Positions 24,747-35,634 of a DNA stretch of 64,000 nt are shown piece by piece (within the stretch, counting starts at the first letter, position 1; each line of letters starts with the position of its first letter). A program made the translations under genes and the position numbers. A model generated the notes under the pieces. The model had not been told where the DNA came from. It saw only the letters and a list, made by a program, of their open reading frames with translations, and searched no databases. The stretch is taken from assembly GCA_027494015.1 (NCBI GenBank), contig JAOSJP010000004.1, positions 1 through 64,000 of the forward strand. The letters are read 5' to 3'. Source of the DNA: Anaerolineae bacterium. GTDB taxonomy: Bacteria > Chloroflexota > Anaerolineae > Aggregatilineales > Aggregatilineaceae.

Positions 24747-25208
24747 CTACGCGCCTTCCGCCCCATTGGACGGAGACACGCCCTCGTAGACATAATCGCC
24801 GCTCTTGCCGCCGGTTTTCATTAGCAGGCGCGTCTCGACGATGGCCAACTGCTTGGTGTGCGGCTTGAGCATGTCGTAGAGCGTCAGCGCGGCGATGCTG
24901 GCGGCGGCGAGCGCCTCCATCTCCACGCCGGTCGGGGCGAGCGTGCGCACGCGGGCGCGGACGCGCACGCCGTCCGGCTCGTGCTCGTAGGTGATGTCTG
25001 CGCCGGTGATCGGCAGCGGGTGGCAGAAGGGGATGATCTCCCAGGTCTTCTTGGCGGCCATCACCCCGGCCACGCGGGCGATCTCCAGGGCGTCGCCCTT
25101 CTCCAGACGCCGCTCGCGCAGCATGGCCTGAATCTCCGGCGGCATGGTGATCTTGGCTTCGGCCAGCGCCTCGCGCAGCGTCGGCGACTTGGCGGTGACA
25201 TCCTTCAT
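24747..25208 (-). CDS. moaC: Cyclic pyranopterin monophosphate synthase MoaC
   Basis: Second enzyme of molybdopterin synthesis, converting the MoaA product to cyclic pyranopterin monophosphate. A 153-residue protein with the family stretches MLRERRLEKGDALEIARVAG, IPFCHPLPI and PTGVEMEALAAAS(IAAL)TLYDMLK. Its start overlaps the moaE stop (ATGA). Last gene of the moaA-D-E-C operon. Confidence 0.95.
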   Translation of the reverse strand: MKDVTAKSPTLREALAEAKITMPPEIQAMLRERRLEKGDALEIARVAGVMAAKKTWEIIPFCHPLPITGADITYEHEPDGVRVRARVRTLAPTGVEMEALAAASIAALTLYDMLKPHTKQLAIVETRLLMKTGGKSGDYVYEGVSPSNGAEGA

Positions 25209-25648
25209 GGGAGGGTCTCGTCCTTCCGCGTCAGCGGGACGCCGTCCAGATAGCGGCTGTCGCCGCCCGCGTAGTGCTCTTCTTTCCAGATGGGGGCGCG
25301 CTGCTTGAGCGCATCAATGGCGTAGCGCGAGGCGGCGTAGGCGGCGTCGCGGTGCCCGGCGCGCACGACGATCAGCACGCTCGGCTCGCCCAGGGCCAGG
25401 TGCCCGACGCGGTGCTGGATGCGGCAGCGTCGCGCCCCGAACTTGGCCAGCACCTCTTCTTCGATCTCGGCCAGCACCTTCTCGGCGAGGCCCACATGCG
25501 CCTCGTAGGTCATGGACTGCACCGGGCGCCCGTCGTTGTGATCGCGCACCGTCCCGTAGAAGACGACCAACGCGCCACTGGCCGGGTCTTCGGTCTCTTG
25601 CAGCAGCGGTTCCAGCGCCAGCGGCCCGCCCACAATCCAGCGCCCCAT
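25205..25648 (-). CDS. moaE: Molybdopterin synthase catalytic subunit MoaE
   Basis: Large subunit (147 residues) of molybdopterin synthase, which transfers sulfur from MoaD to the pterin. Seen: GALVVFYGTVRD, MTYEAHVGLAEKVL, RIQHRVGHLALGE and the PIWKEEHYAGGDSRYL segment with the catalytic Lys region. It overlaps moaC by 4 bases and follows moaD by 3 bp. Confidence 0.94.
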   Translation of the reverse strand: MGRWIVGGPLALEPLLQETEDPASGALVVFYGTVRDHNDGRPVQSMTYEAHVGLAEKVLAEIEEEVLAKFGARRCRIQHRVGHLALGEPSVLIVVRAGHRDAAYAASRYAIDALKQRAPIWKEEHYAGGDSRYLDGVPLTRKDETLP

Positions 25649-25651
25649 CGC

Positions 25652-25900
25652 TCAGCCTCCGCTCACCGGCGGCAGCAGGGCCGCCTCATCGCCGTCGCGC
25701 AGCGGGTGATCCGGCCCGACGAGCGTATCGCCGACCGCGCAGGCGACCGTCGCCAGGCGCTCGGCCAGTGCCGGGTAGCGCATCGCCAGCGCCGCGAGCA
25801 GCGCGCCGACGGTCGGCGCTTCGCCGGGCAGCTCGACCATCTGCCGTTTGGCGCCCACGTCCTGCTTCAGCCCGCCGTAAAAGGTCACCTGCACGCGCAT
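25652..25900 (-). CDS. moaD: Molybdopterin synthase sulfur carrier MoaD
   Basis: Ubiquitin-like sulfur carrier of 82 residues ending in the required Gly-Gly (PPVSGG), which is thiocarboxylated. It starts 16 bp after moaA with AGGAG ahead of the ATG. It partners with MoaE encoded directly after. Confidence 0.92.
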   Translation of the reverse strand: MRVQVTFYGGLKQDVGAKRQMVELPGEAPTVGALLAALAMRYPALAERLATVACAVGDTLVGPDHPLRDGDEAALLPPVSGG

Positions 25901-25916
25901 CGCACGCTCCTGGCCA

Positions 25917-26951
25917 TTACCCGCCGATGTGAAACATCTCCACCTTGTTGCCCGGCGCGCGCACCGACGCGCGCATCTCCGAATAGCGGTCAGCCCGCGC
26001 CCGCCAGACGCCGCTCACCAGCGCGGCAAGCTCATCATCCGGCGCGCCCGCGCGCAGCGGCCCGCGCAGGTCGGTGCTCTGCGTCCCGAAGAGGCAGGTG
26101 TAAAGCTGGCCCTCCGGCGACAGGCGCAGCCGCGTGCAGCTTCCGCAGAACGGCTGCGTCACCGAGGCGATCACCCCGATCTCGCCGCTGCCATCGCGGA
26201 AGCGGAAGCGGTTGGCGACCTCGCCGGGATAATTGCCGGGGATCGGCTCCAGCGGCAGGGCGGCGTCAATGCGGGCCACGATCTCGGCGGCGGGCACCAC
26301 GTCCTCGCGCCGCCAGCCGTTGAGGTTGCCCACGTCCATGTACTCGATGAAGCGGGCGATGTAGCTGCGCTCGCGGCAGAAGCGGGCCAGGTCCACGAGG
26401 GCGTGGTCGTTGACGCCGCGCTGCACGACGGCGTTGATCTTGATCGGGGTCAGGCCGGCGCGCTGGGCGGCAGCGATGCCCTCCAACACCTGGGCGACGC
26501 CCGCCTTGCCGCCGTTCATGCGCCGGAAGGTGGCGTCGTCCAGGCTGTCCAGGCTGACGGTGACGCGCTTCAGCCCGGCCTCGCGCAGCGCCGCCGCGTG
26601 CTGGGCCAGCAGGTAGCCGTTGGTGGTCATGGCCAGGTCATCCAGCCCGTCGAGCGCGGCAAGCTGGGCCACCAGCCGCTCGACCTCGTGGCGGACGAGT
26701 GGCTCGCCACCGGTCAGGCGAATCTTGCGCGCGCCCAGCCCGATCAGGACGCCGGCGACGCGGGCGATTTCCTCGAAGGTGAGCAGGTCGCTTTTGGGTA
26801 GGAAGCGGTAGCGCTCGCCGAAGACCTCTTCGGGCATACAGTACGCGCAGCGGAAGTTGCAGCGATCGGTGACCGAAATGCGCAGATCGCGGAACGGCCT
26901 GCCCAGGCGGTCTTGGAGGATGGAAGCAGTGTCTGGCTCAGTCACGCGCAC
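25917..26951 (-). CDS. moaA: GTP 3',8-cyclase MoaA (radical SAM)
   Basis: First enzyme of molybdopterin synthesis, 344 residues. The N-terminal radical-SAM cluster is [17 protein letters not shown]. The C-terminal cluster is [18 protein letters not shown], with the third Cys upstream, and the protein ends in GG, which is required in Moa[12 protein letters not shown] binds SAM. Initiation appears to be GTG at 26951. Operon order is hypothetical gene, moaA, moaD, moaE, moaC. Confidence 0.95.
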   Translation of the reverse strand: MRVTEPDTASILQDRLGRPFRDLRISVTDRCNFRCAYCMPEEVFGERYRFLPKSDLLTFEEIARVAGVLIGLGARKIRLTGGEPLVRHEVERLVAQLAALDGLDDLAMTTNGYLLAQHAAALREAGLKRVTVSLDSLDDATFRRMNGGKAGVAQVLEGIAAAQRAGLTPIKINAVVQRGVNDHALVDLARFCRERSYIARFIEYMDVGNLNGWRREDVVPAAEIVARIDAALPLEPIPGNYPGEVANRFRFRDGSGEIGVIASVTQPFCGSCTRLRLSPEGQLYTCLFGTQSTDLRGPLRAGAPDDELAALVSGVWRARADRYSEMRASVRAPGNKVEMFHIGG

Positions 26952-26985
26952 GATCCCGGCTTGATTTCAAAGATGATGATTAAGA

Positions 26986-27273
26986 TTATACATCACCCGG
27001 CCCGATTCTCCAGGCGGGTCGCCGGCGCATCTGGTCTATCTGGCGCTGCATGAAGGAGCGCACGCGCTCGACCGCCGCTTCCTCGCCCTCGATCACCAGG
27101 CAGTCACGCGGCACGGCGACGACGCCTAGCTGGTCTGGCTCCAGCGCCTCGATAGTCGCCGTCCAGCCGTCGCCAGCGACGGACAGGGCTTCGGTGGGCG
27201 AGCCGCCAGCCTGGATCAGGTAGTCCATCACGCGGAAGCGGGGCAGCAGGCGCAGCTCGATGGTGGCGCGCAT
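26986..27273 (-). CDS. Hypothetical protein upstream of moaA
   Basis: A 95-residue protein I cannot place in a family. It has an ordinary mixed composition, with a hydrophobic middle (WTATIEALEPDQLGVVAVPR) and a basic C-terminal helix (VRSFMQRQIDQMRRRPAWRI). It reads in the same direction as moaA and ends 34 bp before it, so it may be the first gene of the molybdopterin operon. Confidence 0.6.
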   Translation of the reverse strand: MRATIELRLLPRFRVMDYLIQAGGSPTEALSVAGDGWTATIEALEPDQLGVVAVPRDCLVIEGEEAAVERVRSFMQRQIDQMRRRPAWRIGPGDV

Positions 27274-27581
27274 GGGGTGTCCTTCGGCCCGGCACGTCCG
27301 GGGCGGCGCGCCGCGATCAGGGTGAGGGCGTCCAGAGGAAGGGGTGAGGGCCAGTTGTTTGGGGCCCCCCCCCCCCCCCCTCCCGCCAGAGACGGGCGAG
27401 CAGCTGCCAGATCGTCCCCCTCTCAGCTCGGCTGGAGAGGGGGATTGAGGGGGAGAGGTTCAGCGAGCATTGGGAGAGGGTGTTCGAGGCCCGCGACGGG
27501 CGCGCAGCTGCCGATGCCTGCGGGCCGCTGCGCGCCCCGGCACACCGACCAAAATCACTCCCAACTGGTGACACTTGGGGA
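27274..27581. repeat. Gene-free region with C-run and foldback fragment
   Basis: Contains a run of about 18 C residues at 27363-27380 after gggg, then a degenerate foldback segment (gtccccctctcagctcgg / ggagagggggattgaggggg). The C-run looks like a low-quality sequence patch. Confidence 0.5.
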
Positions 27582-27610
27582 TTGTTTTTTCGGGGGCGGG
27601 CCGGTACGAT
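27582..27610 (+). promoter_or_regulatory. Possible promoter of glutamate dehydrogenase
   Basis: TTGTTT (27582-27587), a 17-bp spacer and TACGAT (27605-27610). Both boxes are imperfect. Confidence 0.35.
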
Positions 27611-27671
27611 GAGAAGTATACGGCGCGTCGCGCGCCATTCAGGAACCTTATGAGGAGAAGGCAGAACAGTT

Positions 27672-28970
27672 ATGGCAACGCCCACAAGAGACCCGTCTTT
27701 GGAAACAACGAACAGTATGTTAGCCACCACGCTCGCCCTGTTCGACACCGCCTTTGAGCGCCTGCAGCTTGATGAAGGCATCGCCGCCATCATGCGCCAG
27801 ACCGAGGTCGAGATGTCGGTCACCGTGCCGATCACCGGCGACGATGGCCGCATCATGACTTTCAAGGGCTATCGCATCCAGCACTCGTCGGCGCGCGGGC
27901 CGGCCAAGGGCGGCATCCGCTACCACCCGGACGTGGACATTGACGAAGTGCGCGCCCTGGCCATGCTGATGACGCTCAAGTGCGCGGGCGTCAACATCCC
28001 CTTCGGCGGGGCGAAAGGTGGCATCTGCGTGAATCCAGCCCAGCTTTCGCAGCACGAGCTGGAACGACTCACCCGCCGCTTCGCCAAGATGATCGCGCCC
28101 ATCCTCGGCGGCAAGCGCGACATCCCCGCCCCCGACATGAACACCAATGAGCAGACGATGGCCTGGCTGATGGACGAAATCTCGTCCATCCAGGGCTACT
28201 ACAGCCCGGAGATCACCACCGGCAAGCCGATCATTCTCGGCGGGTCGGAGGGGCGCGCCGAAGCCACCGGGCGCGGCGTGGCGATTGCCACCATCGAGTT
28301 GCTGCGCAAGCTGAACCGCGACCCGAAACAGACGCGCGTGATCGTGCAGGGCTATGGCAACGTCGGCTACCACGCGGCCAACACCCTGGCCAGCGAGCAT
28401 GGCTGCACGATCATCGCCATCAGCGACGTGTCGGACGCCATCTATAACCCCAAGGGGCTTGACCTGGCCGCAATCAACGCGCACGTGGCGCACAGCCCAG
28501 GCCGGCTGCTCAAGGGCTATGCGGGCGACGTGGATCACATCAGCAACGCCGAGCTGCTCACCCTGGACGCCGACGTGCTGATCCCGGCGGCCATCGAGAA
28601 CCAGATCACGGTCAAGAATGCCGCCCAGATCAAGGCCGGGATCATCGTCGAGGGGGCCAACGGCCCGACGACCTTTGAGGGCGACGCCATCCTGCGCGAG
28701 CGCGGCATCCACGTGGTGCCGGATATTCTGGCCAACGCCGGCGGCGTGATCGTCTCCTATTTCGAGTGGGTGCAGGACTTGCAGTTCTACTTCTGGGACA
28801 TTGACGAAGTGCGCTCCAAGCTCTACAAGAAGATGAGCCGTAGCTTCGAGCAGGCGTGGGCAGTGGCCCAGGAGCGCGAGCTGGACTTCCGCTCGGCGGT
28901 GTACCTGCTGGCCGTGCAGCGCGTCGCCGACACCATCCAGAAGCGCGGCTTTGTCTCGTCTGGCAGCTAG
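27672..28970 (+). CDS. gdhA: Glu/Leu/Phe/Val dehydrogenase (glutamate dehydrogenase type)
   Basis: NAD(P)-dependent enzyme of 432 residues that interconverts glutamate and 2-oxoglutarate plus ammonia. Substrate and catalytic Lys motifs: GPAKGGIRYHPDVD, MTLKCAGVNIPFGGAKGGI and DIPAPDMNTNEQTMAW. The Rossmann domain has VIVQGYGNVGYHAA, and NAGGVIVSYFEWVQ closes the active site. Length is typical of hexameric GDH. The start MATPTRDPSLETTNSM follows GAGGAGAAGG about 15 bases upstream. Confidence 0.93.
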   Translation: MATPTRDPSLETTNSMLATTLALFDTAFERLQLDEGIAAIMRQTEVEMSVTVPITGDDGRIMTFKGYRIQHSSARGPAKGGIRYHPDVDIDEVRALAMLMTLKCAGVNIPFGGAKGGICVNPAQLSQHELERLTRRFAKMIAPILGGKRDIPAPDMNTNEQTMAWLMDEISSIQGYYSPEITTGKPIILGGSEGRAEATGRGVAIATIELLRKLNRDPKQTRVIVQGYGNVGYHAANTLASEHGCTIIAISDVSDAIYNPKGLDLAAINAHVAHSPGRLLKGYAGDVDHISNAELLTLDADVLIPAAIENQITVKNAAQIKAGIIVEGANGPTTFEGDAILRERGIHVVPDILANAGGVIVSYFEWVQDLQFYFWDIDEVRSKLYKKMSRSFEQAWAVAQERELDFRSAVYLLAVQRVADTIQKRGFVSSGS

Positions 28971-29189
28971 CGCGCCGGGAGATCTGACATTCGAGACAGG
29001 TGATACGCGCCAATGACTTGTAGGGGAGGGTTTGCAAACCCTCCCCTCAAGGGCGCAGCAGAGCAGCGCCTCTGCGTGACCTCACCCCCGCTCGGCGCTG
29101 GCGCGCCTCGCCGCCCCCTCTCCGTTGACGGAGAGGGGGCAAGCCGAGCGCAGCGAGGCCAGGGGGTGAGGTCATGTTTCCCACGACGT
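28971..29189. repeat. Palindrome plus dispersed foldback element
   Basis: 29018-29050 is a near-perfect palindrome centred on GGGTTTGCAAACCC. 29080-29175 is a full copy of the foldback element (tgacctcacccccgctcgg ... agggggtgaggtc). No gene. Confidence 0.75.
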
Positions 29190-29219
29190 TTGCCCGAACG
29201 CTCCACTGCGCTATATAAT
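29190..29219 (+). promoter_or_regulatory. dnaG-rpoD promoter
   Basis: TTGCCC (29190-29195), an 18-bp spacer and TATAAT (29214-29219), about 40 bp before dnaG. Confidence 0.55.
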
Positions 29220-29260
29220 CCGCAGCACCTTCAGGCGGGATCAGCGGACTCCAACCCGAC

Positions 29261-31288
29261 ATGTCTGTTGTTGACGACGTGAAAGCACGTCTCGACATCC
29301 TTGATGTCATCTCCGGCTACGTCAGCCTCCAAAAGGCGGGGCGCAACTTCAAGGCGTTGTGCCCTTTTCACCAGGAGAAGACGCCGTCGTTTGTCGTGTT
29401 CCCCGACACGCAGACCTGGCGCTGCTTCGGCGCGTGCGGTGAAGGCGGCGATGTCTTCAGCTTCGTCATGAAGGCCGAGGGCTGGGACTTCGGCGAGGCG
29501 CTGCGCGCCCTGGCCGAGCGCGCCGGCGTCGAGCTGAAGCCGCTCACGCCCGCTCAGCAGCAGCAGGCCAGCGAAAACGAGCGTCTGCAAGGGCTGCTGG
29601 AAGAGACTGCGCGCTTCTTCCACGAACGGTTTCTCACCGCGCCCGCCGCCCAGGGCGCGCGCGATTACGTGGCCGGGCGCGGGCTGCGCCCGGAGACAGT
29701 CACGGCTTTCCAGCTTGGCTACGCGCCGGACGACTGGCGTCAGGCCCTCCAACACCTGCAAATGCTCGGCTACGCCCAGGACGAGGTTGTGGAGGCGGGC
29801 GTCGCCATCCGCAACGAGCAGGGCAACGTCTACGACCGCTTCCGCCAGCGGCTGATCATCCCCATCCGCGACGGGCGCGGGCGCACCGCCGGCTTTGGGG
29901 CGCGGGCGCTGGAAAAGGACGCCGTGCCCAAATACCTCAACTCGCCGCAAGGCCCGCTCTTCGACAAAGGTCGCCTGCTCTACGGGCTGGACGTGGCCCG
30001 CCGCGCCATCCGCGAGACGGAAACAGCGGTCATCGTCGAGGGCTATATGGACGTGCTGCAGGCGCACCAGGCGGGCTTCAGCAACGTCGTGGCCCAGATG
30101 GGCACGGCGCTCACCGAAGACCAACTGCGCCAACTTAACCGCTACGCCCGCCGCCTGATTCTGGCCCTCGACCCGGACGCCGCCGGCATCAACGCCACCA
30201 TGCGCGGGCTGAATGTCGCCCGCGAAACGCTCGACGGCGACCGCGCCGTGACTTTTGATCCGCGCGGGATGATGCGTTACACTGGCTTGCTGGAATTGGA
30301 CATTCGTGTGGTCAGCCTGCCGGAAGACAACGATCCCGACGACCTGATCCGGCGCGACCCGGCGGCGTGGGAAGCTCTGTTGGCGCAGGCCATTCCGGTG
30401 GCGGACTATGTGATCCAGCAGGGCACAGCGCACCTGACCGCTCAATCGTCGTCGCAGGAGCGCGAGCAGGTGGCGCGCACGCTGCTGCCCATCCTGACCG
30501 CGACCGAGAGCGACATCCAGCGCAGCGGCAACATCCAGGCGCTGGCCCGGCGGGTGCGCATTGACGAGCGCGTGCTCATCCAATGGTCGCAGCGCCGCCT
30601 GGCGGCGCGCGCGCGGGCGCAGCCGTCGCTGCGCGAGCAGCGGAAGCTGGCAGAGCGACCGGCCCCGGCCACTGCGCCCGCCGGCCCGCCGGGGCAGTCT
30701 GCGCTGCGCGAAGGGTTCTGCCTGCGGCTGCTGCTCGGCCAGCCAGAGCGCCTGTATGCGGCCAGCCGGCTGCTGCGCGAGCTGCAGGATGATAACGCGC
30801 TGCTGACCGACGTGCTGGCCCCCCTGAAAGCGGAGGATTTCACCCGCCCTGACTACCAGGCGATCTTCCAGGTGTTGGCGCGCGCGCTCGGCCAGCACGA
30901 GGCGGAGCCTATCGAATATTTCTACGCGCACCTGTCGCCGGAGCTGCGCGCTGTCGTGGACGAGCTGCGCGTGACGCCGGAGGAAGAGCTGGAGCAGGCG
31001 CTGCCCCGGTCGCTGCGCACGGAACTGCGCTCGATCAGGCGCGAGCAAGCGCGCCTCAACGCCCTGCCCGAACCCGATACGCGCGTCTGGCTGCAAGAAG
31101 TTCTGGCGCTGCGCCAGCGTCTCCTGGAGCGGCAGCGCAACGAGCTGTATTTCATCCAGCAAGATGCCCAGGCGCTCAGCGGCGACCTGACCGGTGCCGG
31201 GTACCATGAGGCGCTGCGAGCCAACAACCGCGCCATGCAGATCATCGCCAGGACGCTGCGCGAAGTTAATGGCCTGCGGGGGCCGTAG
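29261..31288 (+). CDS. dnaG: DNA primase DnaG
   Basis: Makes RNA primers for replication. 675 residues. The CHC2 zinc-binding domain is at the N-terminus (Cys34, His37, Cys55, Cys59: CPFHQEKTPSF ... WRCFGACGEGGDVFSF). The catalytic core has YLNSPQGPLFDKG and the TOPRIM motifs VIVEGYMDVL and LALDPDAAG. The C-terminal ~200 residues would bind the DnaB helicase. It precedes rpoD by 45 bp, the usual macromolecular-synthesis pairing. Confidence 0.96.
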   Translation: MSVVDDVKARLDILDVISGYVSLQKAGRNFKALCPFHQEKTPSFVVFPDTQTWRCFGACGEGGDVFSFVMKAEGWDFGEALRALAERAGVELKPLTPAQQQQASENERLQGLLEETARFFHERFLTAPAAQGARDYVAGRGLRPETVTAFQLGYAPDDWRQALQHLQMLGYAQDEVVEAGVAIRNEQGNVYDRFRQRLIIPIRDGRGRTAGFGARALEKDAVPKYLNSPQGPLFDKGRLLYGLDVARRAIRETETAVIVEGYMDVLQAHQAGFSNVVAQMGTALTEDQLRQLNRYARRLILALDPDAAGINATMRGLNVARETLDGDRAVTFDPRGMMRYTGLLELDIRVVSLPEDNDPDDLIRRDPAAWEALLAQAIPVADYVIQQGTAHLTAQSSSQEREQVARTLLPILTATESDIQRSGNIQALARRVRIDERVLIQWSQRRLAARARAQPSLREQRKLAERPAPATAPAGPPGQSALREGFCLRLLLGQPERLYAASRLLRELQDDNALLTDVLAPLKAEDFTRPDYQAIFQVLARALGQHEAEPIEYFYAHLSPELRAVVDELRVTPEEELEQALPRSLRTELRSIRREQARLNALPEPDTRVWLQEVLALRQRLLERQRNELYFIQQDAQALSGDLTGAGYHEALRANNRAMQIIARTLREVNGLRGP

Positions 31289-31333
31289 CTCGCCAGGCCG
31301 CAAGGACGTGCTCACGGAAGATGCCCGGAGATC

Positions 31334-33040
<1,707 letters not shown>

Positions 33041-33059
33041 GCCGCCCGGCTGCCCGGCC

Positions 33060-34031
33060 ATGACCGTTTCCACGCGCCCCACCTACTGCCCGCAGTGCGG
33101 CGAGCCGCTGGCGCTGCGCTCTGTCGGCTCGCGCGAGCGCCTCACCTGTTCGGCGTGCGGCTACGTTCATTACCGCAATCCTGTGCCCGGCGTGGGCGTC
33201 CTCATCGAGATGGAAGGCGGCGTCGTGCTGATCAAGCGCGGCGGGCACGTCAAGCCAGGGCTGTGGGCGCTGCCCTCCGGCTACATCGAAGCGGACGAGA
33301 GCGTGGAAGAAGCCGCCGTCCGCGAGGCGCGCGAAGAGACCGGCCTGGAAGTGCAGCTTGAAGACCTGGTCGGCATTTACTCGTTCCCCGAAGGCCCGCC
33401 CACCAGCGGCATCATCGTCTTCTACCGGGCGCGACCGGTCGGCGGGACGCTGCGCGCCGGCGACGACGCGCAAGATGTGTGCGTGTTCCAGCCGGACGAC
33501 GTGCCGGAGCTGCCTTTCCGCACGCACCGCCAGGCGATCCAGCGCTGGCTGGCCCTCCGCCAGCGCGCGCTCTATACGTCGGAGGAGCGGGCGATCGGCC
33601 TCCACATCCGCGAAGCAGAGCCGGGCGACGCCGACGCCGTGCTCGACCTGCTGCGCCTGGTGGATGCCAACGCCAGCCTGACAGCGGGCGACTGGAACGC
33701 CGCCCGCCAGCGTTTCGGCGAGCGGCAGACGATCAGCGTGTTCGTCGCCCAGGCGAGCAGCGCACCGGGCCAGGTGATCGGCTTCGTGGCCATGTCGCTG
33801 GTGCAGACGCTGACCGGCGGGCGCGGCTGGATTGATGACATGGCCGTCGCCCTCGACTTTCGCGGTGAGGGCGTCGGCGCAGCTTTGCTCGAAGCGGCCC
33901 TGCGCCACGCCAACCGCCTGGCGCTAACCCACCTCTATGTGAACATCGCGCGCGGGAGTCCGGCGGCGCGCGCCTTCTACCAGGCGGCCGGCTTCCAAGA
34001 GAGCGCGATCACCTACCTGCGCATTCGCTGA
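33060..34031 (+). CDS. Nudix hydrolase fused to GNAT acetyltransferase
   Basis: A 323-residue two-enzyme protein. N-terminal zinc ribbon CPQC ... CSAC (about 9-35), then a Nudix domain with the full box GYIEADESVEEAAVREAREE-TG (about 79-101), typical of zinc-ribbon NADH/ADP-ribose-type pyrophosphatases. From about residue 178 a GNAT domain follows, with acetyl-CoA loop VALDFRGEGVGAALLEAAL and C-terminal RGSPAARAFYQAAGF. It starts 19 bp after rpoD and may share its transcript. Substrates of both domains are unknown. Confidence 0.85.
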   Translation: MTVSTRPTYCPQCGEPLALRSVGSRERLTCSACGYVHYRNPVPGVGVLIEMEGGVVLIKRGGHVKPGLWALPSGYIEADESVEEAAVREAREETGLEVQLEDLVGIYSFPEGPPTSGIIVFYRARPVGGTLRAGDDAQDVCVFQPDDVPELPFRTHRQAIQRWLALRQRALYTSEERAIGLHIREAEPGDADAVLDLLRLVDANASLTAGDWNAARQRFGERQTISVFVAQASSAPGQVIGFVAMSLVQTLTGGRGWIDDMAVALDFRGEGVGAALLEAALRHANRLALTHLYVNIARGSPAARAFYQAAGFQESAITYLRIR

Positions 34032-34090
34032 GCGGGGGTGCGAGTCTCTGCGGTGAGTCTTTCCCCCAGCAGCCAACGCATCTGACCAGG

Positions 34091-35560
34091 GAGGGGTGCC
34101 GCTCTGCTGCGCCCCGCTTTACCTCACCCCCGCTCGGCGCTGACGCGCCTCGCCGCCCCCTCTCCGTTGACGGAGAGGGGGCAAGCCGAGCGCAGCGAGG
34201 CTGGGGGTGAGGTCAATGCTCTGCGCCCTCTGCGTCTCTGCGGTAAGTCTTTCTCCCCAGCAGCCGGCGCGTCTGACCAGGGAGGGGCGCGGCAGAGCAG
34301 CGCCCCGCTTTACCTCACCCCGCTCGGGCTGGCGCGCCTCGCGCCCCTCTCCGTTGACGGAGAGGGGGCAAGCCAGCGCAGCGAGGCTGGGGGTGAGGTC
34401 AAGGCTCTGCGTCCAGTGAGTCGCCGGGAGCCGCCGCGCACCAGCCTGCCGGGTAGGGGCGTTGCTCTGCTGCGCCCCGCTTTACCTCACCCCCGCTCGG
34501 CGCTGGCGCGCCTCGCCGCCCCCTCTCCGTCAACGGAGAGGGGGCAAGCCGAGCGCAGCGAGGCTGGGGGTGAGGTCAAGGCTCTGCGTCCAGTGAGTCG
34601 CCGGGAGCCGCCGCGCACCAGCCTGCCGGGTAGGGGCGTTGCTCTGCTGCGCCCCGCTTTACCTCACCCCCGCTCGGCGCTCACGCGCCTTGCCGCCCCC
34701 TCTCCGTCAACGGAGAGGGGGCAAGCCGAGCGCAGCGAGGCTGGGGGTGAGGTCAATGCTCTGCGCCCTGTGAGTCGCCGGGAGCCGCCGCGCACCAGCC
34801 TGCCGGGTAGGGGCGTTGCTCTGCTGCGCCTCGCTTTACCTCACCCCCGCTCGGCGCTGACGCGCCTCGCCGCCCCCTCTCCGTTGACGGAGAGGGGGCA
34901 AGCCAGCGCAGCGAGGCTGGGGGTGAGGTCAAGGCTCTGCGTCCAGTGAGTCGCCGGGAGCCGCCGCGCACCAGCCTGCCAGGGAGGGGTGCCGCTCTGC
35001 TGCGCCCCGCTTTACCTCACCCCCGCTCGGCGCTGACGCGCCTCGCCGCCCCCTCTCCGTCAACGGAGAGGGGGCAAGCCGAGCGCAGCGAGGCTGGGGG
35101 TGAGGTCAAGGCTCTGCGTCCAGTGAGTCGCCGGGAGCCGCCGCGCACCAGCCTGCCGGGTAGGGGCGTTGCTCTGCTGCGCCCCGCTTTACCTCACCCC
35201 CGCTCGGCGCTCACGCGCCTCGCCGCCCCCTCTCCGTCAACGGAGAGGGGGCAAGCCGAGCGCAGCGAGGCTGGGGGTGAGGTCAATGCTCTGCGCCCTC
35301 TGCGTCTCTGCGGTGAGGTTTTCTCCCCAGCAGCCGGCGCGTCTGACCAGGGAGGGGCGCAGCTCTGCTGCGCCCCGCTTTACCTCACCCCCGCTCGGCG
35401 CTGGCGCGCCTCGCCGCCCCCTCTCCGTCAACGGAGAGGGGGCAAGCCGAGCGCAGCGAGGCTGGGGGTGAGGTCAATGCTCTGCGCCCTCTGCGTCTCT
35501 GCGGTGAGGTTTTCTCCCCAGCAGCCGGCGCATCTGGCCAGGGAAGGCGCGATGGGTGCG
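34091..35560. repeat. Tandem array of eight ~178-bp foldback units
   Basis: Each unit has a ~95-bp foldback core that begins tttacctcacccccgctcgg, peaks at ccccctctccgt..acggagaggggg and ends gctgggggtgaggtcaa. Cores start near 34120, 34310, 34482, 34660, 34837, 35012, 35190 and 35390. Cores are joined by ~80-bp linkers of two kinds: one with ctctgcgtctctgcgg and ccagcagccggcgcgtctga, the other with agtgagtcgccgggagccgc and accagcctgccgggtagggg. Open frames across it come from the repeat composition and are not genes. Single copies of the core are scattered through the window. Confidence 0.93.
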
Positions 35561-35634
35561 CCGGGGGAGCTTGTGTTAGAATCAGCGCAGGCTCACCTTT
35601 TTCAGTTCCCCTGAACGACGGAGAGGCCACACTC

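Noticed and set aside
26952..27000. Molybdenum-cofactor riboswitch before moaA
   Set aside because: Only 34 bp separate moaA from the upstream gene, too short for that RNA, and no such structure is visible.
34167..35614. Two long open frames across the 34-35.6 kb region
   Set aside because: They consist only of the tandem repeat translated over and over (AERSEAGGEV, PSPSTERGQ); no start signal or protein-like variation.
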